Shown here: in pieces, positions 46,108-55,068 of the stretch
Position numbering within the stretch: position 1 is the first letter of the stretch
Layout: every line of letters starts with the position of its first letter
NCBI RefSeq assembly: GCF_008923185.1
Contig: NZ_WBMT01000003.1
Location: 186,001-250,000 of the forward strand
Reading direction: 5' to 3'
Length of the DNA: 64,000 nucleotides
Source: Actinomadura rudentiformis
GTDB lineage: Bacteria; Actinomycetota; Actinomycetes; Streptosporangiales; Streptosporangiaceae
Made by a program: the position numbers and the translations under genes
Notes under the pieces: model-generated
Told to the model about the DNA's origin: nothing
What the model saw: the letters and a program-made list of their open reading frames with translations, nothing else
The model's database searches: none

Positions 46108-47721
46108 GTGAACGCTTTCGTGATGCGATCCGAGGACACGGACCGTGAGGCGGACGAGCCGATCTGGGCCCTTGCCCCCTATCCGGCTCTGGCCGCGGAC
46201 GGCGACGGCGTGATCAGCCAGATCAACGACGCGGCGCGCGTGTTGTTCGGCACCGCGGAGCTCGGCGTACCGCTGGCGGACGCCGTACCGGACTGGCTCC
46301 ACCAGGCACATCGGCAGATCATGCGTGGGAGCGACGCGGCTTCGGCCACCCCCGTACGGGGCCCGATAGGCGAGCGGACATTCGAGGCACATCCGACGCG
46401 TTGGACCGATAAGGGCGTTCCCAATACCGTCTGGTGGCTTGTCGACAGCACGGATCGGCAGTCGGCCTCGGATGCGCTGCGAATCGAGCGCGAGCGGGCG
46501 GCATTCCTGACCGAGGTGTCGAACGACCTCGCATCCTTGGACGTCGGTCTCTGCCTGAATGCGACCGTGCGTTTGGCGGCGCGGCATCTGGCGGATCTGG
46601 CACTTGTGGTGGCACCGGGCACCGGCCGTGGGTACTCGGCGGTCTTTTGCGGTCCCGACGGTCACGTGGTGAACCAAGACCTGGACATTGATCCCGGTGA
46701 GGTGCCCGGACTGGCTGAGGCACTGCGAGGATTCCCTTCGGCGGCGGCACACTGGATTGATCCCGCGACCGTTCCGGAACGGTTCTTCCGTGGCCTGCTC
46801 GACACGCCAGGCTCGATGATGGTGGCGACCCTGCCCGGCGCGGGAGCACCCGCCGGCGCCATGGTGCTCGTACGTCGTGCCGATCGGGCCGCCTACACCG
46901 AGAGCGAGGAGGCGTTCGCGCGGATGGTCGCGATCCGGGCCGGTGCGGCGGTGTCGGCCGCGCGCCTGTACGCCGAGCAGACGTCCATCACCGAGATCCT
47001 CATGCGCGAGCTGCTGCCTCCCCGCGCCCGTGATCTCGACGGGGTCGAGCTGGCCGCCAGATACCGGCCCTCCGGGAGCGGCGAGCAGGTCGGCGGCGAC
47101 TTCTACGACCTCTACCCGGCCGGCAGCGGTGACCGGGAATCGCTGGTGGTGCTGGGCGACGTGTGCGGCAAGGGCCTCCAGGCCGCCGTGCTGACCGGCA
47201 AGATCCGCAACGCCCTCCAGGTGCTCCTGCCGCTGGCCGACGACCACCACCATGTCCTCAGCCGGCTGAACCAGATGATGTTGCTGAACGGCGACCCCAC
47301 CAAGTTCGTCACCCTGGTGCTGGCCTCGGTACGCCGCCATGGCGAACGGGTGCGGGTGCGGCTCACCAGCGCCGGGCATCCGGCACCGTTGATCATCCGG
47401 GCCGACGGCACCGTCGAGGAGGTACCGACCGTCGGCACCCTCATCGGCGTCATGGAACAGCTCTCGACCGACACGGTCACCGTCGAGCTCGCGCCAGGGG
47501 AGACCTGCCTCCTGCACACCGACGGAGTCACCGAAGCCAGAGGCGGCCCCAACGGCGAGATGTTCGGTGAAGACCGGCTGCACGAGGAGCTGGCCCGATG
47601 CGGTGGGATGACACCGGACGCGCTCGTGGAGCACGTCCAGATGCTGGCGTCCGAATGGGTCGGTGACGGGCATCACGACGACATGGCCGTCATCGCGATC
47701 ACCCCACCCCAGGGCCACTGA
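46108..47721 (+). CDS. PAS-GAF-SpoIIE (PPM) serine phosphatase
   Basis: The 537-residue protein has a PAS-like domain (about 17-115), a GAF-like domain (about 130-300) and a C-terminal SpoIIE/RsbU PPM phosphatase (about 305-535): EQVGGDFYDLYPAG, LGDVCGKGLQAA, HTDGVTEARG and GHHDDMAVIAI supply the metal Asp residues. Such proteins dephosphorylate anti-anti-sigma factors in partner switching. No RsbW or RsbV homologue is adjacent. GTG 46108 has GGAG 8 bp upstream. Its 3' end overlaps the convergent reductase gene by 23 bp. Confidence 0.92.
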   Translation: MNAFVMRSEDTDREADEPIWALAPYPALAADGDGVISQINDAARVLFGTAELGVPLADAVPDWLHQAHRQIMRGSDAASATPVRGPIGERTFEAHPTRWTDKGVPNTVWWLVDSTDRQSASDALRIERERAAFLTEVSNDLASLDVGLCLNATVRLAARHLADLALVVAPGTGRGYSAVFCGPDGHVVNQDLDIDPGEVPGLAEALRGFPSAAAHWIDPATVPERFFRGLLDTPGSMMVATLPGAGAPAGAMVLVRRADRAAYTESEEAFARMVAIRAGAAVSAARLYAEQTSITEILMRELLPPRARDLDGVELAARYRPSGSGEQVGGDFYDLYPAGSGDRESLVVLGDVCGKGLQAAVLTGKIRNALQVLLPLADDHHHVLSRLNQMMLLNGDPTKFVTLVLASVRRHGERVRVRLTSAGHPAPLIIRADGTVEEVPTVGTLIGVMEQLSTDTVTVELAPGETCLLHTDGVTEARGGPNGEMFGEDRLHEELARCGGMTPDALVEHVQMLASEWVGDGHHDDMAVIAITPPQGH

Positions 47722-48505
47722 CACCTCGGCCCACTCGGTCGGCCAGGAAGTCCTCCCAGGTCCGCTGACCGGTGGCCGGGTCGAGGGAGAGGTTGGCACC
47801 GTCGCGGTACGCGCGGGCGGCCTTGCCTGGAATCTTGACCGGCATCATCAACCGGCGCTTGCCGACGGCGTTCAGGTAGCCGCGGATGAGCTCGTCCATC
47901 CCGTACACCTTCGGCCCGGCGATGTCGGCCACCAGACCGGCCGGCTCTCCGAGCGCCAGCTCGGCCAGCCGGGCCGCCACATCCCCGGCGTCGACGGGCT
48001 GGAACCGCATCCCCGCCGGCACCGGAATGACCGGCATCTTGGCCATTCCCTGCACCGCCGTCAGCACGAAGTCATGGAACTGAGTGGCCCGAAGGGTCGT
48101 CCACGGTAGTCCCGACTCAGCCACGGCCAGCTCCGCGGCCCGCTTGGCGGCGAAGTATCCGAACATCGTCCGGTCGACTCTGCTCTCGATGGGGATCCTG
48201 TCGGCGCCGACGACCGAGATGTACACGATGTGCGGGGAACCGGCCCGTGCTGCGGCCTCCACGAGGTTCCGTGCCTTGACCTCGTCCCCCTTGGCACTTC
48301 CAGCACAGTGCACGATGGTGTCGGCGCCACTGATCGCGGCCTTGAGTCCCTCACCGGTCGCCAGATCCCCGGTCACGTACTCGACGCCGTCCTTGGCCTC
48401 GTGGCTGCTCCGGCTGAGCACCCGCACCTTGTGGCCCGCGTTCACCAGAAGCGGCGTCACAAGCCTTCCGAGCGTTCCCGTGCCACCAGTGAGCAGGATC
48501 GTCAT
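47699..48505 (-). CDS. NmrA-like NAD(P)-binding atypical SDR
   Basis: The 268-residue protein starts with a nucleotide-binding motif TILLTGGTGTLGRLVTPLL (2-20). VYISVVGAD (about 94-102) and YFAAKRAAELAVAESGLPWTTLR (in parts, about 116-138) fit atypical SDRs of the NmrA/HSCARG type, which act as NADP-dependent reductases or redox-sensing proteins. Its stop overlaps the convergent phosphatase gene. The substrate cannot be inferred. Confidence 0.9.
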   Translation of the reverse strand: MTILLTGGTGTLGRLVTPLLVNAGHKVRVLSRSSHEAKDGVEYVTGDLATGEGLKAAISGADTIVHCAGSAKGDEVKARNLVEAAARAGSPHIVYISVVGADRIPIESRVDRTMFGYFAAKRAAELAVAESGLPWTTLRATQFHDFVLTAVQGMAKMPVIPVPAGMRFQPVDAGDVAARLAELALGEPAGLVADIAGPKVYGMDELIRGYLNAVGKRRLMMPVKIPGKAARAYRDGANLSLDPATGQRTWEDFLADRVGRGVSGPGVG

Positions 48506-48590
48506 GGCTCTCTCCGATTCGTTACGAGGTTCGTCGATCTACTGCACTGACGGCTCGTCCCGACCGGATGTGACGGCCCCGCCCACCCAA

Positions 48591-48626
48591 TTTCAGGAAC
48601 CCACGTTTTTTCAGGGAACCCGCGTT
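48591..48626. repeat. Two direct repeats upstream of the NmrA-like gene
   Basis: TTTCAGGAACCCACGTT (48591-48607) and TTTCAGGGAACCCGCGTT (48609-48626) are near-identical tandem copies, 90-120 bp upstream of the NmrA-like start. They could be regulator sites; no binding protein is indicated. Confidence 0.4.
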
Positions 48627-48641
48627 GACCGGTCTGGTGAA

Positions 48642-48669
48642 GGCCCCCTCCGCGTGAGCCGAGGGGGCC
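48642..48669 (-). terminator. Terminator hairpin of the IRED-like reductase gene
   Basis: GGCCCCCTC (48642-48650) and GAGGGGGCC (48661-48669) form a perfect 9-bp stem with a 10-base loop, about 60 bp past the reductase stop. Confidence 0.65.
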
Positions 48670-48727
48670 GATCGGTGCCATGTCGTGCCGCTGATCACGA
48701 CGGCCTTCTGGCGGGTGCAGGGAGCTG

Positions 48728-49573
48728 TCAAGCCTCCTTGATCTGCTCGATGAGCGGCTTGAGTTGCGCCCCGACGCCCGTGCCGACGATCAACTGCATG
48801 ATGGGGAGCAGGTGCGTGAGGGTGCCGGTTCCGAGGCCCTGGCCCCGGCTGGCCTGGACGATGTTGTCGATGACCACGGCCTGCATGTCGAGCGGCGAGC
48901 CCTCCGAGGAGCCGGCGGTGACCTCCGGTGCGAGGATCCCGACCAGGGCCTTGATCCAGGGAACGAAGAGCGTCTCGGTGAACTCGGCGGCGTCGGCTCC
49001 GACCATGGCGGCGGCATGGCCGGCACCGCCCGCCAGGCCGTACAGGCCGGAGAGCAGCGCGAGATCGTAGAGCGGGGCCCGGCCGGGGTCCGTCCCCAGA
49101 TACCGGGTGGCGCCAAGGCGGGCCAGGGTCGGCTGGTACCGGTCAAAGGCGGCCTGGGATCCGCTGTAGAGGATGAACGCCTCGGGCCCGCCGATCATCG
49201 CCGGGACGGCCATGATCCCGCCGTCGACGTACTCCAGGCCCTGCCGCTCGGCCCAGGCGGCGAGTTCGCGGGCCTGTTCGGGCGTCCCGTTGGTGAAGTT
49301 GACCAGAGTCTTGCCGGCCAGCGTTCCCTCGGCCGAGTCCAGGATCCCGCGCAGGGTCTCGTACTGGACGACAACGGCGATCAGCAGGTCGGTCCCGGCC
49401 ACGGCGTCGCGGACGGTCTCGGCTCGAACGGCGCCCTGGGTGACGAGGTCATCGGCCTTCGAGGCGGTACGGTTCCAGACCGTCGTGGGGTGGCCTGCCC
49501 TGAGGAGCGTCTGGGCAAGGGCGGATCCCATCGAACCGAGGCCGATGATCGTCACCGGGATACGGGTCGTCAT
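48728..49573 (-). CDS. Imine-reductase-like NAD(P)-dependent oxidoreductase
   Basis: The 281-residue protein has the beta-hydroxyacid dehydrogenase/6PGDH-type Rossmann start VTIIGLGSMGSALAQTLL (6-23), with WNRTASKADDL giving NADPH preference by the R-T-x-x-K pattern. The GGIMAVPAMIGGPEAFILYSG region and the long C-terminal helices fit the imine reductase/reductive aminase group, which works as an intertwined dimer. ATG 49573 has AGAGGGA upstream. It is divergent from the large BTAD regulator, with a 119-bp shared promoter region. Confidence 0.9.
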   Translation of the reverse strand: MTTRIPVTIIGLGSMGSALAQTLLRAGHPTTVWNRTASKADDLVTQGAVRAETVRDAVAGTDLLIAVVVQYETLRGILDSAEGTLAGKTLVNFTNGTPEQARELAAWAERQGLEYVDGGIMAVPAMIGGPEAFILYSGSQAAFDRYQPTLARLGATRYLGTDPGRAPLYDLALLSGLYGLAGGAGHAAAMVGADAAEFTETLFVPWIKALVGILAPEVTAGSSEGSPLDMQAVVIDNIVQASRGQGLGTGTLTHLLPIMQLIVGTGVGAQLKPLIEQIKEA

Positions 49574-49692
49574 GTCGATCCCTCTTTCAGTGGTTTCGTT
49601 AGGTCCTGCCACTGTGCGGGTGAGGGGTTCCGGTTGATTTCGGGTTGGTTTGTGGTCTGCCGGGGGTGAGGCGCGGCGTTACCGTGATCGGT

Positions 49693-52600
49693 ATGCGTTT
49701 CGGGGTGCTCGGTCCGCTTGAGGTGTGGTCGGCGGAGGGACGTCCCGTACGGGTGCCCGAGCTGAAGGTCCGCGCGTTGCTCGCCGACCTGCTCGTGCAC
49801 CGGGGGCGTCCCGTCTCCGTGGACCGGCTCATCGATGACCTCTGGGCTACGAAGCCGCCTGGCAGTCCGGTCAGCACCACGCGGGCGAAGGTGTCGCAGC
49901 TCCGCCGGGTCCTGGACGAGGCCGAGGCGGGCGGGCGCGAACTCGTCGCGTACCTGCCGTCGGGCTACGTACTCCAGGTGGACGCCGACGCGGTGGATGC
50001 GGGCCGGTTCCAGGCATTGGCGCGGCAGGCGCAGGAGACCGATGACCCTCATACGAGAGCCGCGTTGCTGGGCGAGGCGCTCGCGCTTTGGAGGGGACCG
50101 GCGTTCGCCGACTTCGCGGACAGCGAGTTCACGCGAGCGGAGATCCGGCGGCTTGAGGAACAGCGCCTGGTCGCCATGGAAGATCTGGCCGAAGCGCGGC
50201 TGGAGTTGGGCCAGCACAGTCTTCTGGCCAGTGAGCTGGGCGACCTGGTAGCCGAGCATCCTTTGCGCGAACGTCTGCGGGCGGCGCATGTCCAGGCCCT
50301 CTACATGTCAGGTCGGCAGAACGAGGCGTTGTCGAGCTACGGCGAACTACGTGACCGGCTCAGAGACGAACTCGGACTGGACCCAGGCCCCGAATTGAAG
50401 GCTCTACACCAGGCGATCCTGGAACAAGACCCTGCACTAGGGCTCCTTCCGCCCCCAGCACGTCCCCGTACAAACCTTCCGAACCCGCTCACCCATCTGA
50501 TCGGCCGGGCCGATGCAGTAACTGAGATAGGCGCCGTCCTCCGCGCGAAACGACTTGTCACGCTCACAGGACCGGGCGGCGTAGGCAAGACGCGCCTAGC
50601 CATAGAGACCGCATCGCAGCAGGCCGACGCCTACCCCGACGGAGTCTGGCTGGTTGAGCTGGCCAGCCTGCACGCCCCTTCCCTCGAAGGCGTCGTTGGC
50701 GCATTAACAACATTGCTCGGAATCCGCGATGACGACGCCTCGTCCCACCGCCCCGTAAACGCACCCCGCGCCACGGGCGCACCCGCCGAACGCCTCCTCA
50801 GGGCGTTGCGGGGCAAGCGCATGCTGCTCGTTCTCGACAACTGTGAGCATGTCGTCGAGCCGGTCGCCGAACTGGCCGCGCTCCTCCTGCGGTCCGCACC
50901 CGGCCTTCGGATCCTCGCGACCAGCCAGGAACCGCTCGGCCTCGCCGGCGAACAGATCTGGTCGGTTCCTCCGCTGGATCTGCCAAACCCAGATGACGAC
51001 CTGGCAGCCCTGCAACAATCCAGCGCAGTCCAACTCTTCGTCGAACGCGCCTCCGCCGCTTCACAGGCCTTCGTGCTCGACGCGTCCAGCGCCGAGGCCG
51101 TTACCGCGATCTGCCGTCGCCTGGACGGAATCCCGTTGGCGTTGGAACTGGCCGCGACCCGCGTACGCGCGTTGGGCGTACGGGACCTGGCCGCCCGCCT
51201 GGACGATCGCTTTCGCGTCCTGGGAGCAGCCCAGCGTGGCGTGCCAGCCCGCCAGCAGACACTCCGAGCGATGATCGACTGGAGCTGGGAGCTCCTCACC
51301 GAGCCCGAACGCATCGTTCTGCGCCGTCTCGCCGTACATGCGGACGGCTGCACCCTGGAAGCGGCCGAGCACGTCTGCGCGGGCGAGGGTGTGAAATCCA
51401 GCGAGGTCCTCGACTTGCTCGCCCGCCTGGTGGATCGTTCCCTGGTTGCCGTCACCCAAGGCCCCCGCTACCGCCTGCTGGAGTCCGTCGCCGCCTACTG
51501 CACAGAGCGCATGCGAGAGTCCGGCGAGTTTCATCACGTGCGGGAACGCCACTATCGGTACTACAGCGCCCTAGCCGAGCAGGCCGACCCACACCTCCGT
51601 GGCCACGACCAACAACCATGGCTGGAACGCCTCGATCAAGAGACTGGCAACCTCCGTACCGCCCTCGAAAGCGCCGCCGCGCAGCACGACGTCGAATCGG
51701 CACTCCGCCTGGTCAACGCGCTGTCGTGGTACTGGTTCCTGCACGGCCGCATCGGCGAGGCGCTGAGATCCCTGGAGACCGCCCTTGAAATCGACGGCGA
51801 CGCCTCCGAGGCCGTACGCGCGAGAGCCACTGCCTGGCAGGCAGGCCTGACCCTGCGGACGGCCGACACGGCCCTTGCCGCCGACCAAGCCATGGCGGGC
51901 CTCAAACCGTACGAGGAGATCAACGACCCCCAGGGCCTGGCACACGCCCAATGGTTCCTCGGGTTCGCAATGCTCGGCTATTCCGACGTGTCGATCAGTG
52001 AGGAGCTGACGGACCGGGCCCTGGCCGGCTTCCGTGCCGTGGGCGACCGCTGGGGCAACGCCGCCGCGCTCTGCACCGGCGCCGTACATGCCCTGCTCCG
52101 CGGCGACCTCATAACACTGCGCCGCTATGGCGAAGAGAGCCTGGCGACGTTCCGTGATCTAGGCGACCGCTGGGGCCAACTCCAGTCCGGGCGGATCCTC
52201 GGTCATCTGGCCGAGGTCACCGGCGACTACACCGAGGCCGTACGCCTGCACGACGAAGGGCTCCTCGTCGCCGAGGAACTCAGGCTGTGGACCGAGGTCT
52301 CCGACAGGCTCTCCGGCCTCGGCCGCATCGCCCTTCTGACCGGCGACCACGCACGGGCCGACGAACTGCACACCCGTGCCGCCCAGACCGCCGCCGCACA
52401 GGGCTACACCTTTGGCGAGGAGTTCGCCGAGACCGGCCTGGCTCTCAGTGCCCGGCGCCAGGGAAAGCTCGACCTCGCCGAGAAATACCTGCGCAAATGG
52501 CTCGACTGGTGCCGTCGGGTGAAGGGCGACTCCGGAGCCGCGTTCATCCTGGCCGAACTAGGGTTCCTCTACGAGCAACGCGGCGACGCCGCCGAAGCCC

Positions 52601-52887
52601 TGGCTCTGCATACCAAAGGCCTTACCCACGCCCGCATGACCAATGACCCGCGAGCAATCGCACTGGCCCTCGAAGGCCTCGCAGGCGCACACGCCCTCTC
52701 CGGCCATCACACCAAAGCCGCCGAACTCCTAGGCGCCGCCACCGCCACCCGCGACTCGATCGGCGTCCCGCTCCCCGCCGCCGAACGCGGAGACGTAGAC
52801 CGCATCACCCAAGCCCTAACGTCAGCCCTAGGCCCCGCCGCCTTCACCACCGCCTTCACCAATGGCCAAACCCACCCCCGGCATTAG
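49693..52887 (+). CDS. BTAD-NB-ARC-TPR transcriptional regulator (AfsR/SARP-like)
   Basis: The 1064-residue protein has an OmpR-type DNA-binding domain (about 1-95, MRFGVLGPLEVWSAEGRPVR), a bacterial transcriptional activation domain (about 98-245), an NTPase module with Walker A TGPGGVGKTR (about 290-299) and LLVLDNCEHV (about 377), a winged linker (about 515-600), and C-terminal TPR-like repeats (about 640-1050). This is the layout of large AfsR/SARP or LAL-type regulators that activate secondary metabolism or stress genes. It most likely also acts on the divergent reductase gene. Confidence 0.94.
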   Translation: MRFGVLGPLEVWSAEGRPVRVPELKVRALLADLLVHRGRPVSVDRLIDDLWATKPPGSPVSTTRAKVSQLRRVLDEAEAGGRELVAYLPSGYVLQVDADAVDAGRFQALARQAQETDDPHTRAALLGEALALWRGPAFADFADSEFTRAEIRRLEEQRLVAMEDLAEARLELGQHSLLASELGDLVAEHPLRERLRAAHVQALYMSGRQNEALSSYGELRDRLRDELGLDPGPELKALHQAILEQDPALGLLPPPARPRTNLPNPLTHLIGRADAVTEIGAVLRAKRLVTLTGPGGVGKTRLAIETASQQADAYPDGVWLVELASLHAPSLEGVVGALTTLLGIRDDDASSHRPVNAPRATGAPAERLLRALRGKRMLLVLDNCEHVVEPVAELAALLLRSAPGLRILATSQEPLGLAGEQIWSVPPLDLPNPDDDLAALQQSSAVQLFVERASAASQAFVLDASSAEAVTAICRRLDGIPLALELAATRVRALGVRDLAARLDDRFRVLGAAQRGVPARQQTLRAMIDWSWELLTEPERIVLRRLAVHADGCTLEAAEHVCAGEGVKSSEVLDLLARLVDRSLVAVTQGPRYRLLESVAAYCTERMRESGEFHHVRERHYRYYSALAEQADPHLRGHDQQPWLERLDQETGNLRTALESAAAQHDVESALRLVNALSWYWFLHGRIGEALRSLETALEIDGDASEAVRARATAWQAGLTLRTADTALAADQAMAGLKPYEEINDPQGLAHAQWFLGFAMLGYSDVSISEELTDRALAGFRAVGDRWGNAAALCTGAVHALLRGDLITLRRYGEESLATFRDLGDRWGQLQSGRILGHLAEVTGDYTEAVRLHDEGLLVAEELRLWTEVSDRLSGLGRIALLTGDHARADELHTRAAQTAAAQGYTFGEEFAETGLALSARRQGKLDLAEKYLRKWLDWCRRVKGDSGAAFILAELGFLYEQRGDAAEALALHTKGLTHARMTNDPRAIALALEGLAGAHALSGHHTKAAELLGAATATRDSIGVPLPAAERGDVDRITQALTSALGPAAFTTAFTNGQTHPRH

Positions 52888-52973
52888 CAAACGGCAGGCC
52901 TACAGGGCCCGAACGGCTGGGACCCCAACAGACCTCGCACAACGAGTCCCCCGGATACGCCCACAACGACAAA

Positions 52974-53000
52974 GCCCCCTTGCGATGATCGCAAGAGGGC
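52974..53000. terminator. Terminator hairpin between the BTAD gene and tRNA-Thr
   Basis: GCCCCCTTGCG (52974-52984) pairs with CGCAAGAGGGC (52990-53000) with one G-U pair and a 5-base loop. It lies 8 bp past the tRNA 3' end on the minus strand and can also stop the plus-strand transcript of the BTAD gene. Confidence 0.8.
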
Positions 53001-53007
53001 GTTGACC

Positions 53008-53083
53008 TGGAGCCGCCTATCGGAATCGAACCGATGACCTATTCATTACGAGTGAATCGCTCTGCCGACTGAGCTAAGGCGGC
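53008..53083 (-). tRNA. tRNA-Thr (anticodon CGT)
   Basis: Read on the minus strand, GCCGCCT at the 5' end pairs with AGGCGGC at the 3' end, followed by T and an encoded CCA. The D-arm TAGCTCAGTCGGCAGAGC, the anticodon arm with stem ATTCA/TGAAT around loop CTCGTAA, and the T-arm with TTCGATTCC are all present. The anticodon CGT reads the Thr codon ACG. The hairpin just downstream is its terminator. Confidence 0.97.
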
Positions 53084-53139
53084 TTGCCGTGTTAGGACGG
53101 CGGGCAGCAGTCTACCGGGTCTTGGGCGGTGTGTGCGCA

Positions 53140-54654
53140 TCAGCGGCAGAGGGTGCCGTCCTTCGGCGGTTTGGCGGTTACCAGGTACTGGTCGGTGGCC
53201 TGGATGATGCAGGAGTTTCCCTGGAGGTAGGCGGTGTGGCCGTCGCCGTCCAGAGAGAGGAGGACCCCCGAGTCGAGCTGGGCGGCCAGGGACTGGGCCC
53301 ACTTGTACGGGGTGGCGGGGTCGCGAAGGGTGCCGATGACCAGGATGGGGGCCGAGCCCTTGGCGGTGATGGGCTTGGGCTGCTGCTTGGTCTTGGCAGG
53401 CCAGTAGACGCAGGGGAGGCCGCCCCAGACGACGAATGGGCCGAAATGCGGTGAGGCCTTGGCGGCCTCGTCTACCGACTTCTTGTAGGTCGCGACGTCC
53501 GGTGGGCTGGGCTTGTCGACACAGTTGACCGCCATGTTGGCGTCGGTCTGGTTGCTGTAGGTACCGTTCTGCTCACGTTCCACCATCTGGTCTGCCAGGG
53601 CCAGGAGGAACGTGCCGTCGCCGTTCTGGATGGCCTGCGTCAGCGCTTGGCGGAGCGTGGGCCAGAGCTGCTTGAGGTAGAGCGCCAGGGCGATGCCCAT
53701 GGTGACGAGGGTCTCAGTGACGGGGCGGGAGTCGCGGTTGTTGGTGAGGGGTTTCTGGTCAGCCTTCTTTTGGAGGGCGGCGATTTTGGCGAGCGCGGCG
53801 GTGGGGTCGGTGCCAAGGGGGCAGTCGGGAAGCTTGACGCAGTCGGCGACGAACGCGCGGAGGGCGGTCTCGAAGCCCTTGGACTGCTCGACCAGGGTCT
53901 GGGTGGAGGATTCCTTGGGATCGACGGCGCCGTCGAGGACGAGGGCCCTGACGTTCTGCGGGAACTGTTCGGCGTAGAAGGAGCCCAGGTAGGTGCCGTA
54001 GGAGGCGCCGTAGTAGGTCATCTTCTGGTCGCCCAGGGCGGCTCGGAGGACGTCCATGTCGCGGGCCGCGTTGAGGGTGCCCACGTAGGGCAGGCGATCC
54101 GGGGCCTTGGCCTTGCAGTTGTCGGCGTACGTCCTGCTCTCGGCGGAGACCTTGTCGATCTCGGACTGGTCATCGGGCGAGGCGTCGGTGGCGAAGAAGC
54201 GGTCGAGCTGCGGGCCGTCCATGCAGCGCACCGGATCGCTCTTGCCGACACCGCGGGGGTCGAAGCCGATGATGTCGAAACGGGACCGCAGATCGGCGCC
54301 GAACGCGCGGCCTGTGGAACGGATGAACTCGACGCCGGAGCCTCCGGGACCGCCCGGATTGGTGAACAACGATCCGATGCGACGCGACGGGTCCTGGGCG
54401 GGCAGGCGGATCAGAGAAAGCTTCAGTTGCCGGTCGGCCGGCTTGGTGTAGTCGACCGGAACGTCGGCGGTGGCGCACTGGAAGCCGCCGCCGCAGTCCG
54501 ACCAGTCGATCTTCTGGTTGTAGTACGTCCCGAGCCCGGCGGGTGCGCTCGCGGAGGGGGACTGGGCGGGCGGTTTTTCGGGATCTTGTGCGTTACATCC
54601 CGCCATGACGAGCGTCAGCACGACGGCCGTACTCATGAACCTCGTTGCCCGCAC
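53140..54654 (-). CDS. Alpha/beta-hydrolase lipoprotein, tripeptidyl aminopeptidase-like (TAP)
   Basis: The 504-residue protein has a lipoprotein signal (lipobox LVMAG-Cys20), an alpha/beta hydrolase fold with nucleophile Ser in YGASYGTYLG (about 218), oxyanion region FTNPGGPGGSG (about 96), and a C-terminal TAP-like domain (about 400-500) containing the catalytic His in DGDGHTAYL. Homologues such as SlpD/Tap in Streptomyces are exported proteases acting on peptides. GTG 54654 is the chosen start; ATG 54636 is also possible. Confidence 0.92.
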   Translation of the reverse strand: MRATRFMSTAVVLTLVMAGCNAQDPEKPPAQSPSASAPAGLGTYYNQKIDWSDCGGGFQCATADVPVDYTKPADRQLKLSLIRLPAQDPSRRIGSLFTNPGGPGGSGVEFIRSTGRAFGADLRSRFDIIGFDPRGVGKSDPVRCMDGPQLDRFFATDASPDDQSEIDKVSAESRTYADNCKAKAPDRLPYVGTLNAARDMDVLRAALGDQKMTYYGASYGTYLGSFYAEQFPQNVRALVLDGAVDPKESSTQTLVEQSKGFETALRAFVADCVKLPDCPLGTDPTAALAKIAALQKKADQKPLTNNRDSRPVTETLVTMGIALALYLKQLWPTLRQALTQAIQNGDGTFLLALADQMVEREQNGTYSNQTDANMAVNCVDKPSPPDVATYKKSVDEAAKASPHFGPFVVWGGLPCVYWPAKTKQQPKPITAKGSAPILVIGTLRDPATPYKWAQSLAAQLDSGVLLSLDGDGHTAYLQGNSCIIQATDQYLVTAKPPKDGTLCR

Positions 54655-54730
54655 CTGGAGTCCCCGTCTCGTCGTCGCGGCTCGTACAGCCCCGCCTACG
54701 CTACGGGTTTCCCGCTAGTACATCCACGCT

Positions 54731-54870
54731 TCACGCAACACCGTACTGCCGCTCGATACCGTCCAGCAGCCAGGTGATGCCCTGCTCAAGGTGTTGCTCG
54801 CCGCAGATGCCGCGCCTGAAGGCGTCCTCCAGGTGAGGGAGCTCACCCGAGAAGATGAGGTCGCGACCAC
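54731..54870 (-). pseudogene. Possible fragment of a TetR-family C-terminal domain
   Basis: The last 44 codons of a minus-strand frame read like a helical domain (LEDAFRRGICGEQHLEQ, then ITWLLDGIERQYGVA), similar in feel to TetR-family ligand domains. The preceding sequence in the same frame is not protein-like and no HTH is found, so a decayed remnant is more likely than a functional gene. The assignment is tentative. Confidence 0.25.
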
Positions 54871-55068
54871 GTCCCTGACGCGAGCGGCAACCTTGGGCGG
54901 CAGGCATAGCGGCGATCGGCTTCCACTGCTCTTCCTCAGCCCTGAAGATCGACAATTTTGGTGATTTCGGGCACAGAAGTTGGTGGCTCGTACCACACTG
55001 ACCTCTCGGCACAGTTGATCATCACGCGTGCGTGATGGTCTCCCCCGGTTTCAGAGGAGAGACGTCAA

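Noticed and set aside
53008..53083. tRNA-Thr as an integration site for a mobile element
   Set aside because: No integrase, no partial tRNA repeat and no phage-type genes flank it within the window.
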